In this document: positions 8,764 through 17,748 of the stretch, in pieces
Numbering within the stretch: position 1 is the first letter of the stretch
How the letters are laid out: the number at the start of each line of letters is the position of its first letter
NCBI GenBank assembly: GCA_030538705.1
Contig: JAUNTL010000001.1
Span: 33,307-97,306 of the forward strand
Origin: Paracoccus sp. (in: a-proteobacteria)
Lineage (GTDB): Bacteria; Pseudomonadota; Alphaproteobacteria; Rhodobacterales; Rhodobacteraceae
Length of the DNA: 64,000 nt
Reading direction: 5' to 3'
The notes under the pieces: generated by a model
The model's input: the letters and a program-made list of their open reading frames with translations, nothing else
Database searches by the model: none
What the model was told of the DNA's origin: nothing
Made by a program: the position numbers and the translations under genes

Positions 8764-9561
8764 TCATTTCGATTTAAGAAAGATTTCCAGCCCGACCAGC
8801 CGGTCGAGCAGCCAGACCGCGATCAGCGCGATCAGCACGAATACAGACGAGATCGCCGCCAGATCCGGCGTTATGATCGAGCGGATATTGTTATAGATCT
8901 GGACCGGCAGGGTGACCGTGCGCGCGTCGGTCAAAAGCAGGCTGACGAGAAATTCGGTCATCGCCAGAACGAACATCAGCAACCCCCCCGTGATCACGCC
9001 CGGCATGACCCCCGGCAGGGTGACATGAACAAAGGTCTCAAACCGCCCTGCCCCGCAGCTTGCCGCCGCCAGTTCCAGATCGCGGTCGAGCGCCGCCGCG
9101 GATGACGAGACCGACCAGATGATAAAGGGCAGGTTGATGACCGCCAGCGCCACCCCCACCGGCCAGAGCGAGCCGAGAATGCCCCATTCCCCGAACACCA
9201 GCATCATCCCGATGCCCGAGCCGATCAGCGGCACTGTAAAAGGCAGCAAAAGATAGATCTGCACCCAATTGGCAAAACGCAGCCTGAACCGGCCCAGCGC
9301 CAGCCCCGCCAGCGTGCCCACCGGCAGCGATACCGCCAGACAGATCGCCGAAACGACAAGCGAGCGCATGAAAGCTTGCCGCAGATCGCGGGCCATGGCG
9401 ATCCGCTCATACCAGCGCAGTGACAGGCCGTCGGGCGGAAAGGTGATGATATTGCCCGAGGTCAGCGAGGCCCCGATGACAATGATCGTCGGCACCGACA
9501 GGATCACGATGCCAAAGGCAACCAATGTCCAGAAAACAAAGCGTTGCGCCGGGCTGATCAT
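8764..9561 (-). CDS. ABC transporter permease, PotC type
   Basis: A 265-residue inner-membrane permease with about six transmembrane helices and the EAA-type cytoplasmic loop (DLELAAASCGAGRFETFVHVTLPGVMPG) that contacts the ATPase. It belongs to the spermidine/putrescine/opine branch and pairs with the permease encoded just upstream (4-base overlap). The hydrophobic N-terminus (FWTLVAFGIVILSVPTIIVIG) is the first helix. Together with the permease at 9558, the binding protein at 10802 and the ATPase at 12195 it forms a complete importer feeding the downstream dehydrogenases. Confidence 0.92.
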   Translation of the reverse strand: MISPAQRFVFWTLVAFGIVILSVPTIIVIGASLTSGNIITFPPDGLSLRWYERIAMARDLRQAFMRSLVVSAICLAVSLPVGTLAGLALGRFRLRFANWVQIYLLLPFTVPLIGSGIGMMLVFGEWGILGSLWPVGVALAVINLPFIIWSVSSSAAALDRDLELAAASCGAGRFETFVHVTLPGVMPGVITGGLLMFVLAMTEFLVSLLLTDARTVTLPVQIYNNIRSIITPDLAAISSVFVLIALIAVWLLDRLVGLEIFLKSK

Positions 9562-10712
9562 GCGCGCCCCCCGTCGCCTGTGTCACCACCCTGACCGCGC
9601 GTGGTGCGGGCGTTCGGACCCTGCACCTCTCCCATCAGTTCGGGGGCGTCATGACCCTGATCGCGCGCTATGGCGGGCCGGTCAGCGGCGGCATGGCCGC
9701 CTGCGGCAGCGCCACAGTTGTCTGACTGCGGCCCTGCCTCTGGGGAGGGCGCGCGCCTTTTGGGTGCGGCGGATTTCGCCGTCATGCCCAGCGTGCCAGC
9801 CCCGAAGAATGCGATGACCACACCCGCCAGCACAGACCCCAGTGCCACCAGCAGCATCGCCAGCGCCGCCCCCAGCCCCTGATCCGAGGTGCGGAAGAAC
9901 TGGTCATAAATTGCATTGGCGATAAAGTCCTGCCCGCCACCGCCCAGCATTGCGGGCACAGCGAAATCGGTCAGGGCCAGCGCACCGACCACCAGCCCCG
10001 CACCGACCAGCCCCGGCCGCGCCATCGGCAGCACCACATGCCACAGGCTGCGCCACCAGCTCGCCCCCAGCGAGGCGGCGGCGGTTTCCGTCTCACGCGG
10101 GATCGCGCTCAGCGCGGGGGCCAGCATCAGCACGGCAAAGGGCAGCATGTATTGCACCAGACCAAAGACAACGACCGGAAAATTGAACAAAAAGCGCACC
10201 GGCTCGATCCCGGCGATACCCAGCCCCTTGTTCAGCGCGCCCGAGGTTCCCAGCACGATCAGCATCCCATAGGCGCGCACCACCTGCCCGATGAAAAAGG
10301 GCAAAAACAGCACGACCAGCAGCGCCTTGCGCACCCCGGCCCGCGTCGTGCGCACCATGACATAGGCAAATGGCAGCGCGAGGATCAGCGTGAACACCAC
10401 CGTCAGCCCGGCGCCAAGCACCGAACGCCAGATGATGCGGTGATAATTCGGCGTGTCCAGCACACGGCGATAATTCTCGGCGGTATATTCCTCGCCCGGC
10501 AGAAAGGTTGTCCGGTCCATCACATGCAGCGAGGCGTCGGCGATCTCGATCAGCCCCAGCACGAGGATGCCGACAAGGATCAGCGCCGGCGCCAGCAGCA
10601 CCCAGCCGGTATAGCGCTGCATCCGCGCCGGCCATATCAGGTCGAGCGCGGCATTCATCGCATCCATGACGCGCCAGCGAAGCGGATAGCGAAAGGGCCT
10701 GTGATCTGCCAT
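9558..10712 (-). CDS. ABC transporter permease, PotB type, with C-terminal extension
   Basis: A 384-residue permease. The core has six predicted helices and the EAA loop (RETETAAASLGASWWRSLWHVVLPMARPG). After the last helix (about residue 305) there is an unusual hydrophilic Gly/Ala/Pro/Asp-rich tail of ~75 residues (SAAPKRRAPSPEAG onward), absent from typical PotB proteins and likely cytoplasmic and disordered. The tail runs directly into the overlapping start of the next permease, so it is not a gap between genes. Start at 10712 has a GGCACC-type weak ribosome site. It partners with the permease at 8764. Confidence 0.9.
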   Translation of the reverse strand: MADHRPFRYPLRWRVMDAMNAALDLIWPARMQRYTGWVLLAPALILVGILVLGLIEIADASLHVMDRTTFLPGEEYTAENYRRVLDTPNYHRIIWRSVLGAGLTVVFTLILALPFAYVMVRTTRAGVRKALLVVLFLPFFIGQVVRAYGMLIVLGTSGALNKGLGIAGIEPVRFLFNFPVVVFGLVQYMLPFAVLMLAPALSAIPRETETAAASLGASWWRSLWHVVLPMARPGLVGAGLVVGALALTDFAVPAMLGGGGQDFIANAIYDQFFRTSDQGLGAALAMLLVALGSVLAGVVIAFFGAGTLGMTAKSAAPKRRAPSPEAGPQSDNCGAAAGGHAAADRPAIARDQGHDAPELMGEVQGPNARTTRGQGGDTGDGGRA

Positions 10713-10749
10713 GGTGCCTTGTCTCCGGGTCGCCGCATGCGCGGGCCTG

Positions 10750-10786
10750 CCGGGCGCGGGTCAGCGCGCGCGCGCCCCGCGCCCGG
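10750..10786 (-). terminator. GC-rich intercistronic hairpin after the binding-protein gene
   Basis: CCGGGCGCGGG at 10750-10760 pairs perfectly with CCCGCGCCCGG at 10776-10786 across a 15-base loop. No T-run follows on the minus strand. Its place between the binding-protein gene and the first permease fits a partial terminator or mRNA 3'-end stabiliser that raises binding-protein expression over permease expression. Confidence 0.6.
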
Positions 10787-10801
10787 CGGCTGATGCCGCA
10801 A

Positions 10802-11902
10802 TCAGCCCTGCATGATTTCCTTGAACCGGGCGAACCAGTCGCTTTCATTCTGAACCTGCACCATCTCGGAGACCCGCAGAAGGTGGCTGAAATCCTCGGG
10901 CGTGACCGGGTATGAGGGATCACCCGCCAGCCCCTCGGGCGGGGTCAGGCCGGGCACGACGCCGGGCAGACCAAGCGCGCCGCACCAGACCTGCTGGGCC
11001 TGCTGCGTCAGCGCGAAGTTGACATATTCGCGTGCCCAGTAAAGTTCATTCTCCGGCAGGCCCCTGGGGATCCACAGCCCGTCCGTGGCGAATTTCGCGC
11101 CCTCATCGGGAACGGTCCAGGCAACATCTATGCCATTCTTGCGCGCGCCAATGGCATTGGTTGAAATCGTACAGGCCAGGTCGATCTCGCCGTTCTGGAA
11201 CCATGCGGTGAAATCCGGATCCTCGCCCAGCAGCGGGTTTTGCGCCTTGATCCGGGTGATGAAATCCCAGGCCGGTTCCATATTGTCGGGAATATCCTCC
11301 AGCGTGCCGCCCCCCGCGATCTGGGCGGGGAAGTGAAAGCCGATACCGTCATTGTAAAGCGCGATACGGTTGCGGAAACGCGGCTCCAGCATGACCTTCC
11401 AGCTTGTCGGCGGGCCGTCGGGGAAAGCCTCGGGACGATAGGCCAGCACATAGACATAGCCATAGGTATTGACGATCGGATAGCCCTCCAGCCCGGCCGG
11501 GCTGGCCATTTCGGTCGTATGGGCGAGGTTCGGCAGATCGGACAGATCGACCGTGACCCCCCGCAACGCGGATTTCGTCGCGTTGGTGGTGGTGTCCCAG
11601 TTGACATGGATCGGGGGCACCCGGTTTTGCGCCACCGCCGCCCAGATCTTGGGCTGGATCTCGTTATCCTCGGTCAGGTCATGAACGATCTGGATGCCGG
11701 TGGCCTCGGTGAACGGGTCCGAGACCCCTTCTTTCAGCGCGGCAACCCATTCACCACCCCAGGCGCGCACGATCAGCTGCGTGGGCTTGGCCGGCTCCTG
11801 CGCCAGCAGGCGCCCGCCGGGCACCGCCGACAGCAAGGCCGCACCACTGGTCGCCAGACCGGCGCGCAACACACCCCGGCGAGAGATATTATTCAGCATC
11901 AT
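10802..11902 (-). CDS. ABC transporter periplasmic binding protein, PotD/AfuA-like
   Basis: A 366-residue extracellular solute-binding protein. The N-terminus has a twin-arginine motif (SRRGVLRAG) and hydrophobic stretch ending near LLAQEP, so folded export by Tat is likely, which is unusual but known for this family. The mature part matches polyamine/iron/opine-type binding proteins (KPTQLIVRAWGGEW at the start; EYVNFALTQQAQQVW near the C-terminus). Start at 11902 is chosen because AAGGA lies just upstream. It should deliver the operon's substrate to the two permeases downstream. Ligand unknown; amino alcohols, diols or sulfonates are possible. Confidence 0.9.
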   Translation of the reverse strand: MMLNNISRRGVLRAGLATSGAALLSAVPGGRLLAQEPAKPTQLIVRAWGGEWVAALKEGVSDPFTEATGIQIVHDLTEDNEIQPKIWAAVAQNRVPPIHVNWDTTTNATKSALRGVTVDLSDLPNLAHTTEMASPAGLEGYPIVNTYGYVYVLAYRPEAFPDGPPTSWKVMLEPRFRNRIALYNDGIGFHFPAQIAGGGTLEDIPDNMEPAWDFITRIKAQNPLLGEDPDFTAWFQNGEIDLACTISTNAIGARKNGIDVAWTVPDEGAKFATDGLWIPRGLPENELYWAREYVNFALTQQAQQVWCGALGLPGVVPGLTPPEGLAGDPSYPVTPEDFSHLLRVSEMVQVQNESDWFARFKEIMQG

Positions 11903-12194
11903 TCGTTCCTTTCCACCCAAAATAGCAACACATCTTTAACGCGTCCCGGACCCGGCATGCGCGCAGTTTTCTGTCCGCCGGTCGCGGTCGGGTTTTCCCC
12001 AACGCGCCGACAGAAGCCACCGCGATCCGGGATCACCGTGGCGCGGCTCATCTGCGGTTGCCGGTAAGCGCCCGCGCCGGGGGCTGCCCCTTGGCGCCGC
12101 CCCGCCACCGCATCCGGCACGGATCCCCGCAGGGCCGGACAGGCCACTGCCGGCGCGCGGACATGGCGGGATATCGCCCGGCCCGTCATGGGCA
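11903..12194 (-). promoter_or_regulatory. Gap between ATPase and binding-protein genes with imperfect palindrome
   Basis: This 292-bp gap carries a 25-bp near-palindrome at 12017-12041 (10 of 12 base pairs, centred on GATCCGGGATC) and other GC-rich dyads. It precedes the binding-protein gene on the minus strand by ~115 bp. An operator or attenuator for internal promoter control is plausible, but no clear -35/-10 pair is visible. Confidence 0.35.
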
Positions 12195-13349
12195 TCACCG
12201 CACGCCCCCATCCGGCACAGCCTGCCGGAATATGCGCAGATCATCCGCCCGCCAGCCGATCATGACCCCGGCCCCCTCGGCAAACAGATCGAAGTTGCGC
12301 GGGTCATGGTGATACAGCTGAAACTCGACCCCCGGCAGGTCCGGGCTGTTCACGATGTAATGCAGCCGCTCGCCCTCAAAGATCGCATCCCGCACGACGG
12401 CGGTCAGACGCGTGTCGCAATCCGCCAGCCCCGTCGCATCAGCGGCCAGCCGGATCTGTTCGGCCCGGATCGCCCCGCGCACCGGCGTGCCGGGGGTGAT
12501 CTGGCCGGCCGGGTGACCGGGCAACAGCCTGTCGCCGACCACCATCCCGCCGGCCTGCGCGGTGCCGTCGATGAATGACGACAGGCCCAGAAACCCCGCG
12601 ACAAAGGGGTTCTCCGGCGCACGATAAAGATCGACCGGGCGGGCGTGCTGCTGGATGCGCCCGCCATCCATGACGATGATATCATCCGAAACGACCAGGG
12701 CCTCGCGCTGATCATGGGTGACGTTGATCGTGGTCACGCCCAGCTCATGCTGGATGCGGCGAAACTCCAGCTGCATTTCCTCGCGCAGCTTGACATCAAG
12801 CGCGGCCAGCGGTTCGTCCAGCAACAACAGCTCGGGCTGAAACACAAGCGCGCGGGCAATGGCGACGCGCTGCTGCTGGCCGCCCGACAGCTCGTGGATA
12901 TAGCGCGCCCCGTAATCGCCCAGCCTGACGAGGTCCAGAAACTCGGCCACCCGCGCCGGGATGCGGCGCGGGTCAAAGCGGCGCATTTTCAGCGGAAAGG
13001 CAACATTCTCGGCCGCGGTCATATGCGGAAACAGCGCCAGTCGCTGGAACACCATCCCGATCGAGCGGCGGTGCGGCGGCGCCTTGTCGACCGCACGGCC
13101 ATTGATCGTGATCGTGCCGGAACTGGGCTTTTGAAAACCGGCGATCATCCGCAGAAGGGTCGTCTTGCCCGAACCGGACGGCCCGAGGATGGTCAGAAAA
13201 CGCCCCGCCTCCAGATCAAAGCTTGCGCCGTCAACGGCAAGGGGGCGGGCACCGAAGTCCATGCTGACATCGCGGGCACTGACAACGATCCGGCGCGCGC
13301 CTTCCAGATTGGCTGGTATGGCGGCAACGGCGGTCGGGTCGGCGGGCAT
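12195..13349 (-). CDS. ABC transporter ATP-binding protein, PotA type
   Basis: A 384-residue ATPase that energises the importer encoded downstream. It has Walker A GPSGSGKTT, Q-loop VFQRLALFPHM, signature LSGGQQQR, Walker B LLLLDEPLAALD and H-loop VTHDQ, followed by a C-terminal TOBE/regulatory domain (from about residue 270) typical of the PotA/MalK/CysA class. A 25-residue N-terminal extension precedes the first beta strand, so a later start cannot be excluded. It is the first gene of the leftward operon ending at 3937, divergent from the sulfate transporter genes. Confidence 0.92.
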   Translation of the reverse strand: MPADPTAVAAIPANLEGARRIVVSARDVSMDFGARPLAVDGASFDLEAGRFLTILGPSGSGKTTLLRMIAGFQKPSSGTITINGRAVDKAPPHRRSIGMVFQRLALFPHMTAAENVAFPLKMRRFDPRRIPARVAEFLDLVRLGDYGARYIHELSGGQQQRVAIARALVFQPELLLLDEPLAALDVKLREEMQLEFRRIQHELGVTTINVTHDQREALVVSDDIIVMDGGRIQQHARPVDLYRAPENPFVAGFLGLSSFIDGTAQAGGMVVGDRLLPGHPAGQITPGTPVRGAIRAEQIRLAADATGLADCDTRLTAVVRDAIFEGERLHYIVNSPDLPGVEFQLYHHDPRNFDLFAEGAGVMIGWRADDLRIFRQAVPDGGVR

Positions 13350-13892
13350 CAGGTCGTTACCTCGGCTGAATCAATGGCGGGTTCAGTTTATGAAGCGCCA
13401 AGTTCAATGTATAGGCTTGCGGGCCGTAATAGACCGCAGGATCCTGACCGCCCGCCATTACCGCCCAATTCATAGGCAAAGCGTCCCGCTTCGTCCATGC
13501 GCCCGCGGGTGATCACGCGTTATCCCGCCCCTCCCGTGGGGCAATGGGCGCGGCTCAGGCCCGTGGCGGCCCAACGGCCCATGGATCCGGCAATCGTAAC
13601 CGCGCCGCAAAGCAGCGCGCGCAGGACCCGCCGACCGTGATCAGCCCCGGACCGTTTCTGCGCACGGAGGCCGCAGGGCCGGCGCCGGCTGCGACAATAA
13701 GACCAATCGGCCAGAGCGGCGCCGCAGCGCAGAAACAGAGTCGCTGACCACAAGGCACACAGGAAACTGTCGCATATCCGCGCGCGCGCCCGGAACATTG
13801 TTCCCCGTCCCGGGGTGGCACCCGGCCCCGCCCTGCTTGAGGCGATGCACATGCACGGCTAGTCCGGGGCCAACTGGCAAGGAACCCGCCAC
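13350..13892. promoter_or_regulatory. Divergent intergenic region between polyamine-type and sulfate ABC operons
   Basis: About 540 bases with no convincing gene. The left end is locally A/T-rich (around 13375-13420) and is the likely promoter area for the leftward operon. Further right, GTTTCTGCGC at 13654-13663 pairs with 13727-13736, flanking a strong hairpin around GCCGGCGCCGGC. A perfect palindrome GGAACATTGTTCC lies at 13792-13804, about 90 bp before cysA, and could be a regulator site. GGCCCCG near 13825 can pair with CGGGGCC near 13867 in the cysA leader. Confidence 0.45.
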
Positions 13893-14972
13893 ATGGCGAT
13901 GCATATCGAAAACCTGACCCGCCGCTTTGGTGCGACCGAAGTTCTGCGCGGCATCGACCTGACGGTCGCGACAGGCGAACTTGTCGCCCTGCTTGGCCCG
14001 TCGGGCAGTGGCAAGACCACGCTTTTGCGCATCATCGCCGGTCTGGACTGGCCCGATTCCGGGGCGCTGAGCGTCGGCGGTCAGGACTGGCTGAGGCTGC
14101 GGGCACAGGATCGCCGCACCGGATTCGTCTTTCAGCAATACGCGCTTTTCCCCCATATGAGCGTGCGCGATAACCTCGCCTTCGGGTTGAGCGTTCTGCC
14201 GCGCGCGCAGCGGCCCGACAGGCGGGCAATCCGCGCCCGCGTCGACGAATTGCTGCATTTTCTTCAGATCACGCCACTGGCGGATCGTTACCCGGCACAG
14301 CTTTCAGGCGGGCAGCGCCAGCGCGTCGCGCTTGGCCGGGCACTGGCGATCCGACCCGAGCTTTTGCTGCTGGACGAACCTTTCGGCGCGCTTGACGCGC
14401 TCGTGCGGCGTGATCTGCGCCGCTGGCTGCGCAGCGTTCATGATGCCGCCGGGACGACGACGCTGTTTGTCACCCATGATCAGGAAGAGGCGTTCGAACT
14501 GGCCGACCGCGTCGTCGTCATGGGCACAGGCCGGATCGAGCAGGTCGGCCGGCCCGATGAAATATATGATCATCCCGCGACACCATTCGTCGCGCGGTTT
14601 CTGGGCCTGACGGTCGAAATGCCGGTAAGTGTCATCGGCGGACAGCCGGTGGCGCCGGGGCTGGACGGCGCGGGGCTGCGCCGGGCCGGGCTGGAAAATG
14701 GCGCGGCCACCCTGTTCCTGCGCCCGGCCGATGTGAACCCTGTCCCCGACCCTGCCGGACCTTACCGCATCACCGAGGCGACCAGCACCGGCGCGCTTTT
14801 GCGCCTTCGGCTTGACGGTCCCGGCGGGGCATTTCCCGCCGAGATCCCGCGGCGCGACGCCCCCGGCCTGCGCCCGGGGCAGACCGTGCGGCTGCGCCCG
14901 CTGGCCGGGCAGATGTTCAACGACGATCTTATCCAAAGCGTCCCTATCCCCATGCAGGAGCAATGCGCATGA
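13893..14972 (+). CDS. cysA: Sulfate/thiosulfate ABC transporter ATP-binding protein CysA
   Basis: A 359-residue ATPase with Walker A GPSGSGKTT, signature LSGGQRQR, Walker B LLLLDEPFGALD and H-loop VTHDQ, plus a C-terminal TOBE-like domain containing LFLRPADVN, characteristic of CysA. Start at 13893 has AAGGAA eight bases upstream. It is first in an operon with a sulfate-binding protein and two sulfate permeases, with a 4-base overlap to the next gene. Placing cysA first, before the binding protein, differs from the enterobacterial order. Confidence 0.92.
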   Translation: MAMHIENLTRRFGATEVLRGIDLTVATGELVALLGPSGSGKTTLLRIIAGLDWPDSGALSVGGQDWLRLRAQDRRTGFVFQQYALFPHMSVRDNLAFGLSVLPRAQRPDRRAIRARVDELLHFLQITPLADRYPAQLSGGQRQRVALGRALAIRPELLLLDEPFGALDALVRRDLRRWLRSVHDAAGTTTLFVTHDQEEAFELADRVVVMGTGRIEQVGRPDEIYDHPATPFVARFLGLTVEMPVSVIGGQPVAPGLDGAGLRRAGLENGAATLFLRPADVNPVPDPAGPYRITEATSTGALLRLRLDGPGGAFPAEIPRRDAPGLRPGQTVRLRPLAGQMFNDDLIQSVPIPMQEQCA

Positions 14973-15961
14973 AACACCTAGCTCTCGGCCTCGTCCTCGC
15001 CCTTGGCATGACCGGGCCGGCCGTCGCGCAGGACAAGATCCTGAACGTCTCTTATGATATCTCGCGCGAGCTGTTTGCCGCGATCAACCCCGCCTTTGCC
15101 GAGGCATGGAAAGCCGAGACCGGCCGCGATGTCACCGTCGAGCAATCTCATGGCGGCTCGTCGCGTCAGGCACGCGCCATTCTCGAGGGGCTGCCGGCCG
15201 ATGTCGTCACCTTCAATCAGGTTACCGATATCGACATCCTCGCCGCGGGCGGGCTGGTCGACGCCGGATGGCGCGACGCCTTCCCCAATGATGCCTCGCC
15301 CTATTATTCGCTGCCGGCCTTTCTCGTGCGCGAAGGCAATCCCAAAGGGATCGCGGACTGGGCGGACCTGATCCGCGATGACGTGCAGGTCATTTTCCCC
15401 AACCCCAAAACCAGCGGCAACGCGCGTTATACCTATCTGGCGGCCTATGCCTATGCGCTGAACCAGAATGGCGGCGATCAGCAGGCGGCGCAGGATTTCA
15501 CGCGCAAACTGTTCGCCAATGTGCCGGTCTTCGATCAGGGCGGGCGCGCCGCCACGGTGACTTTCGCCGAAAAGAACATCGGTGACGTGCTGGTCACATT
15601 CGAGGCCGAAACTGGTAGCATCGCACAGCAATATGCCGATCAGGGGCTGACGCGTGTCACCCCGTCGCTGTCGCTCTATGCCGAGTTTCCAGTCGCCATC
15701 GTGACCGAGAATGCCGAACGCGCCGGCAGTGCCGAGGTCTCGAAAGCCTATCTCGACTTTCTTTACACGCCCGCAGGCCAGAAAATCCTGGCCGGGCATT
15801 TCTACCGCACCCATGACGAGGCCATTCAGGCCGAGTTCGCGGCGCGCTTTCCCGAGGTCGAACTGGTCACGGTCGATGACGTTTTCGGCGGCTGGGATGC
15901 GATCAACGCCGAACATTTTGCCGAAGGTGGCATTCTCGATCAGGTCTTCGTCAACCGATGA
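14969..15961 (+). CDS. Sulfate/thiosulfate-binding periplasmic protein
   Basis: A 330-residue binding protein. A Sec signal peptide (MKHLALGLVLALGMTGPAVAQ) is followed by KILNVSYDISRELF, the hallmark start of Sbp/CysP, and by conserved EQSHGGSSRQARAILEGLPADVVT and FPNPKTSGNARYTYLAAYAY that form the oxyanion site. The start at 14969 (ATGA overlap with the cysA stop, AGGAG eight bases upstream) is preferred over the ATG at 14963. Sulfate and thiosulfate cannot be distinguished by reading, so no Sbp-versus-CysP choice is made. Confidence 0.93.
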   Translation: MKHLALGLVLALGMTGPAVAQDKILNVSYDISRELFAAINPAFAEAWKAETGRDVTVEQSHGGSSRQARAILEGLPADVVTFNQVTDIDILAAGGLVDAGWRDAFPNDASPYYSLPAFLVREGNPKGIADWADLIRDDVQVIFPNPKTSGNARYTYLAAYAYALNQNGGDQQAAQDFTRKLFANVPVFDQGGRAATVTFAEKNIGDVLVTFEAETGSIAQQYADQGLTRVTPSLSLYAEFPVAIVTENAERAGSAEVSKAYLDFLYTPAGQKILAGHFYRTHDEAIQAEFAARFPEVELVTVDDVFGGWDAINAEHFAEGGILDQVFVNR

Positions 15962-16821
15962 GCATGGCACTTGCGGCAGCACCGGCGCCCCGGATCAGGT
16001 CAAAGCGGGTTCTGCCCGGCTTTGGCCTGACCATGGGGATCGTGCTGAGCTATCTCGGCATCATCGTCTTGCTGCCCGTGATTGCCCTGATCCTGAAAGG
16101 GGCCGAGATCGGTCCCCTTCGTTTTTGGGAGATCGCCACCGCGCCGCGCACGCTGGCGGCGCTGCGGCTGACATTGACGGCCGGGGCCATCGCGACGGTG
16201 TTCAACGCGGTTTACGGGCTGCTGATGGCCTGGGTGCTGGTGCGTTACGAGTTTCCGGGCAAGCGATTTCTGGATGCATTGGTTGATATCCCCTTTGCAT
16301 TGCCGACCGCCGTGGCGGGACTGGCGCTGTCCGCACTGTTTGCGGCGAATGGCTGGTATGGCGCCCTGCTCGAGCCGATGGGGATCAAGGTCATCTTTAC
16401 CATCTGGGGCGTGGCCTTTGCCATGGCCTTTACCTCGATCCCTTTCGTGATCCGCGCCGTCCAGCCGGTGCTGGAGGACCTTGACCCGCAATATGAACAG
16501 GCTGCGATGACATTGGGCGCGGGGCCGTTCACGACCTTTTGGCGGGTCGTTTTTCCGGCGATCCTGCCGGCCTTCATGACCGGGATCACGCTGTCTTTCG
16601 CGCGCTGTCTGGGCGAGTTCGGCGCGGTGATCTTTATCGCCGGCAACCTGCCGATGAAGACGGAAATCGCCTCGCTTCTGGCGGTGATCCGGCTTGAGGA
16701 ATATGACTATAGCGGCGCCTCGGTCATAGCGCTGACCCTTCTGGCGATTGCCCTTGTGCTGCTGGTGGTCTCGAATCTGATACAGCTCCGCGCCATGCGC
16801 CATCTCGGGGGGCAGCCATGA
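15958..16821 (+). CDS. cysT: Sulfate ABC transporter permease CysT (CysU)
   Basis: A 287-residue inner-membrane permease with about six helices. The sequence LPTAVAGLALSALFAANGWYG and the EAA loop (YEQAAMTLGAGPFTTFWRV) are typical of CysT, as is FARCLGEFGAVIFIAGNLP. It overlaps the binding-protein stop by four bases and the next permease by four. It forms a heterodimer with CysW. The first helix begins about residue 22 after a basic cytoplasmic leader. Confidence 0.93.
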   Translation: MSMALAAAPAPRIRSKRVLPGFGLTMGIVLSYLGIIVLLPVIALILKGAEIGPLRFWEIATAPRTLAALRLTLTAGAIATVFNAVYGLLMAWVLVRYEFPGKRFLDALVDIPFALPTAVAGLALSALFAANGWYGALLEPMGIKVIFTIWGVAFAMAFTSIPFVIRAVQPVLEDLDPQYEQAAMTLGAGPFTTFWRVVFPAILPAFMTGITLSFARCLGEFGAVIFIAGNLPMKTEIASLLAVIRLEEYDYSGASVIALTLLAIALVLLVVSNLIQLRAMRHLGGQP

Positions 16822-17651
16822 TGCCCGCCCCGCCCACCGGCGCGCTGGCGCCGCGATCCTCGCGGCTGGTGCCGCGCCTGCTGATCGCGGGTGCGGTGGT
16901 GCTGAGCGCGGGTTTTGTCATCGTGCCGATGGCCTATATCTTTTACCGCGCGCTTGCCGCCGGCTGGGGCGTGTTTGCGGCCAATATCCTTGATCCCGCA
17001 ACGCTGCACGCAATCTCGCTGACGGTGCTGGTCGCGCTGATCGCGGTGCCGGTCAATATCGCCTTTGGCATTGCGGCCGCCTGGCTGATCGCGCGGTTTC
17101 GCTTTCCCGGCCGCAAGGCGCTGCTGACCCTGATCGAGATCCCCTTTTCAATCTCGCCGATCATCGCGGGGATCTGCTATCTGCTGCTTTACGGCCGTCA
17201 GGGCCTGCTGGGCCCGTTTCTGCGCGAACATGACGTCCAGATCCTGTTCGCGCTGCCCGGCATCGTCATGGTGACGATGTTCGTCACCTCGCCCTTTGTC
17301 ATGCGCGAGGTGCTGCCCCTGATGCAGGCACAAGGATCCGAGCAGGAGCAGGCGGCCGTCACGCTGGGCGCGCCGGGCTGGCAGATCTTTCGCCGCGTGA
17401 CCCTGCCCAATATCCGCTGGGCGCTGCTTTATGGGGCGGTGCTGTGTACGGCCCGCGCGGTGGGCGAGTTCGGGGGGGTCTCGGTCGTGTCGGGCAATAT
17501 CCGCGGCCAGACCAATACCCTGCCCCTTCAGGTCGAGCTGTTGTTCAACGACCTGAACATCGCCGGCGCCTTTGCGGCGGCAACGACGCTGACCCTGATC
17601 GCGCTGATCGTTCTGGTCATCAAGGCGGCGATGGAGGGCGCGCGGGGCTGA
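16818..17651 (+). CDS. cysW: Sulfate ABC transporter permease CysW
   Basis: A 277-residue permease partnering CysT. Markers are IAWLIARFRFPGRKALLTLIE-like TM2 region (split around residue 85), IPFSISPIIAGICYLLLYG, the EAA loop (EQEQAAVTLGAPGWQIFRRV) and ARAVGEFGGVSVVSGNIRGQ with TLPLQVELLFNDLNI, which is the CysW signature. Either of two adjacent ATGs (16818 or 16821) may be used; the ATGATGA junction couples it to cysT. It is the last gene of the sulfate operon. A repeat array follows downstream. Confidence 0.92.
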   Translation: MMPAPPTGALAPRSSRLVPRLLIAGAVVLSAGFVIVPMAYIFYRALAAGWGVFAANILDPATLHAISLTVLVALIAVPVNIAFGIAAAWLIARFRFPGRKALLTLIEIPFSISPIIAGICYLLLYGRQGLLGPFLREHDVQILFALPGIVMVTMFVTSPFVMREVLPLMQAQGSEQEQAAVTLGAPGWQIFRRVTLPNIRWALLYGAVLCTARAVGEFGGVSVVSGNIRGQTNTLPLQVELLFNDLNIAGAFAAATTLTLIALIVLVIKAAMEGARG

Positions 17652-17748
17652 TCGCGCGCGGGCGCATCGCGGGCTTGATCATCTGATGACCGCCCCCGGT
17701 GGCGAGTTGATCCCGCGCGCGCGCCGTTCGCGCCCATGCGCGCCCCCG

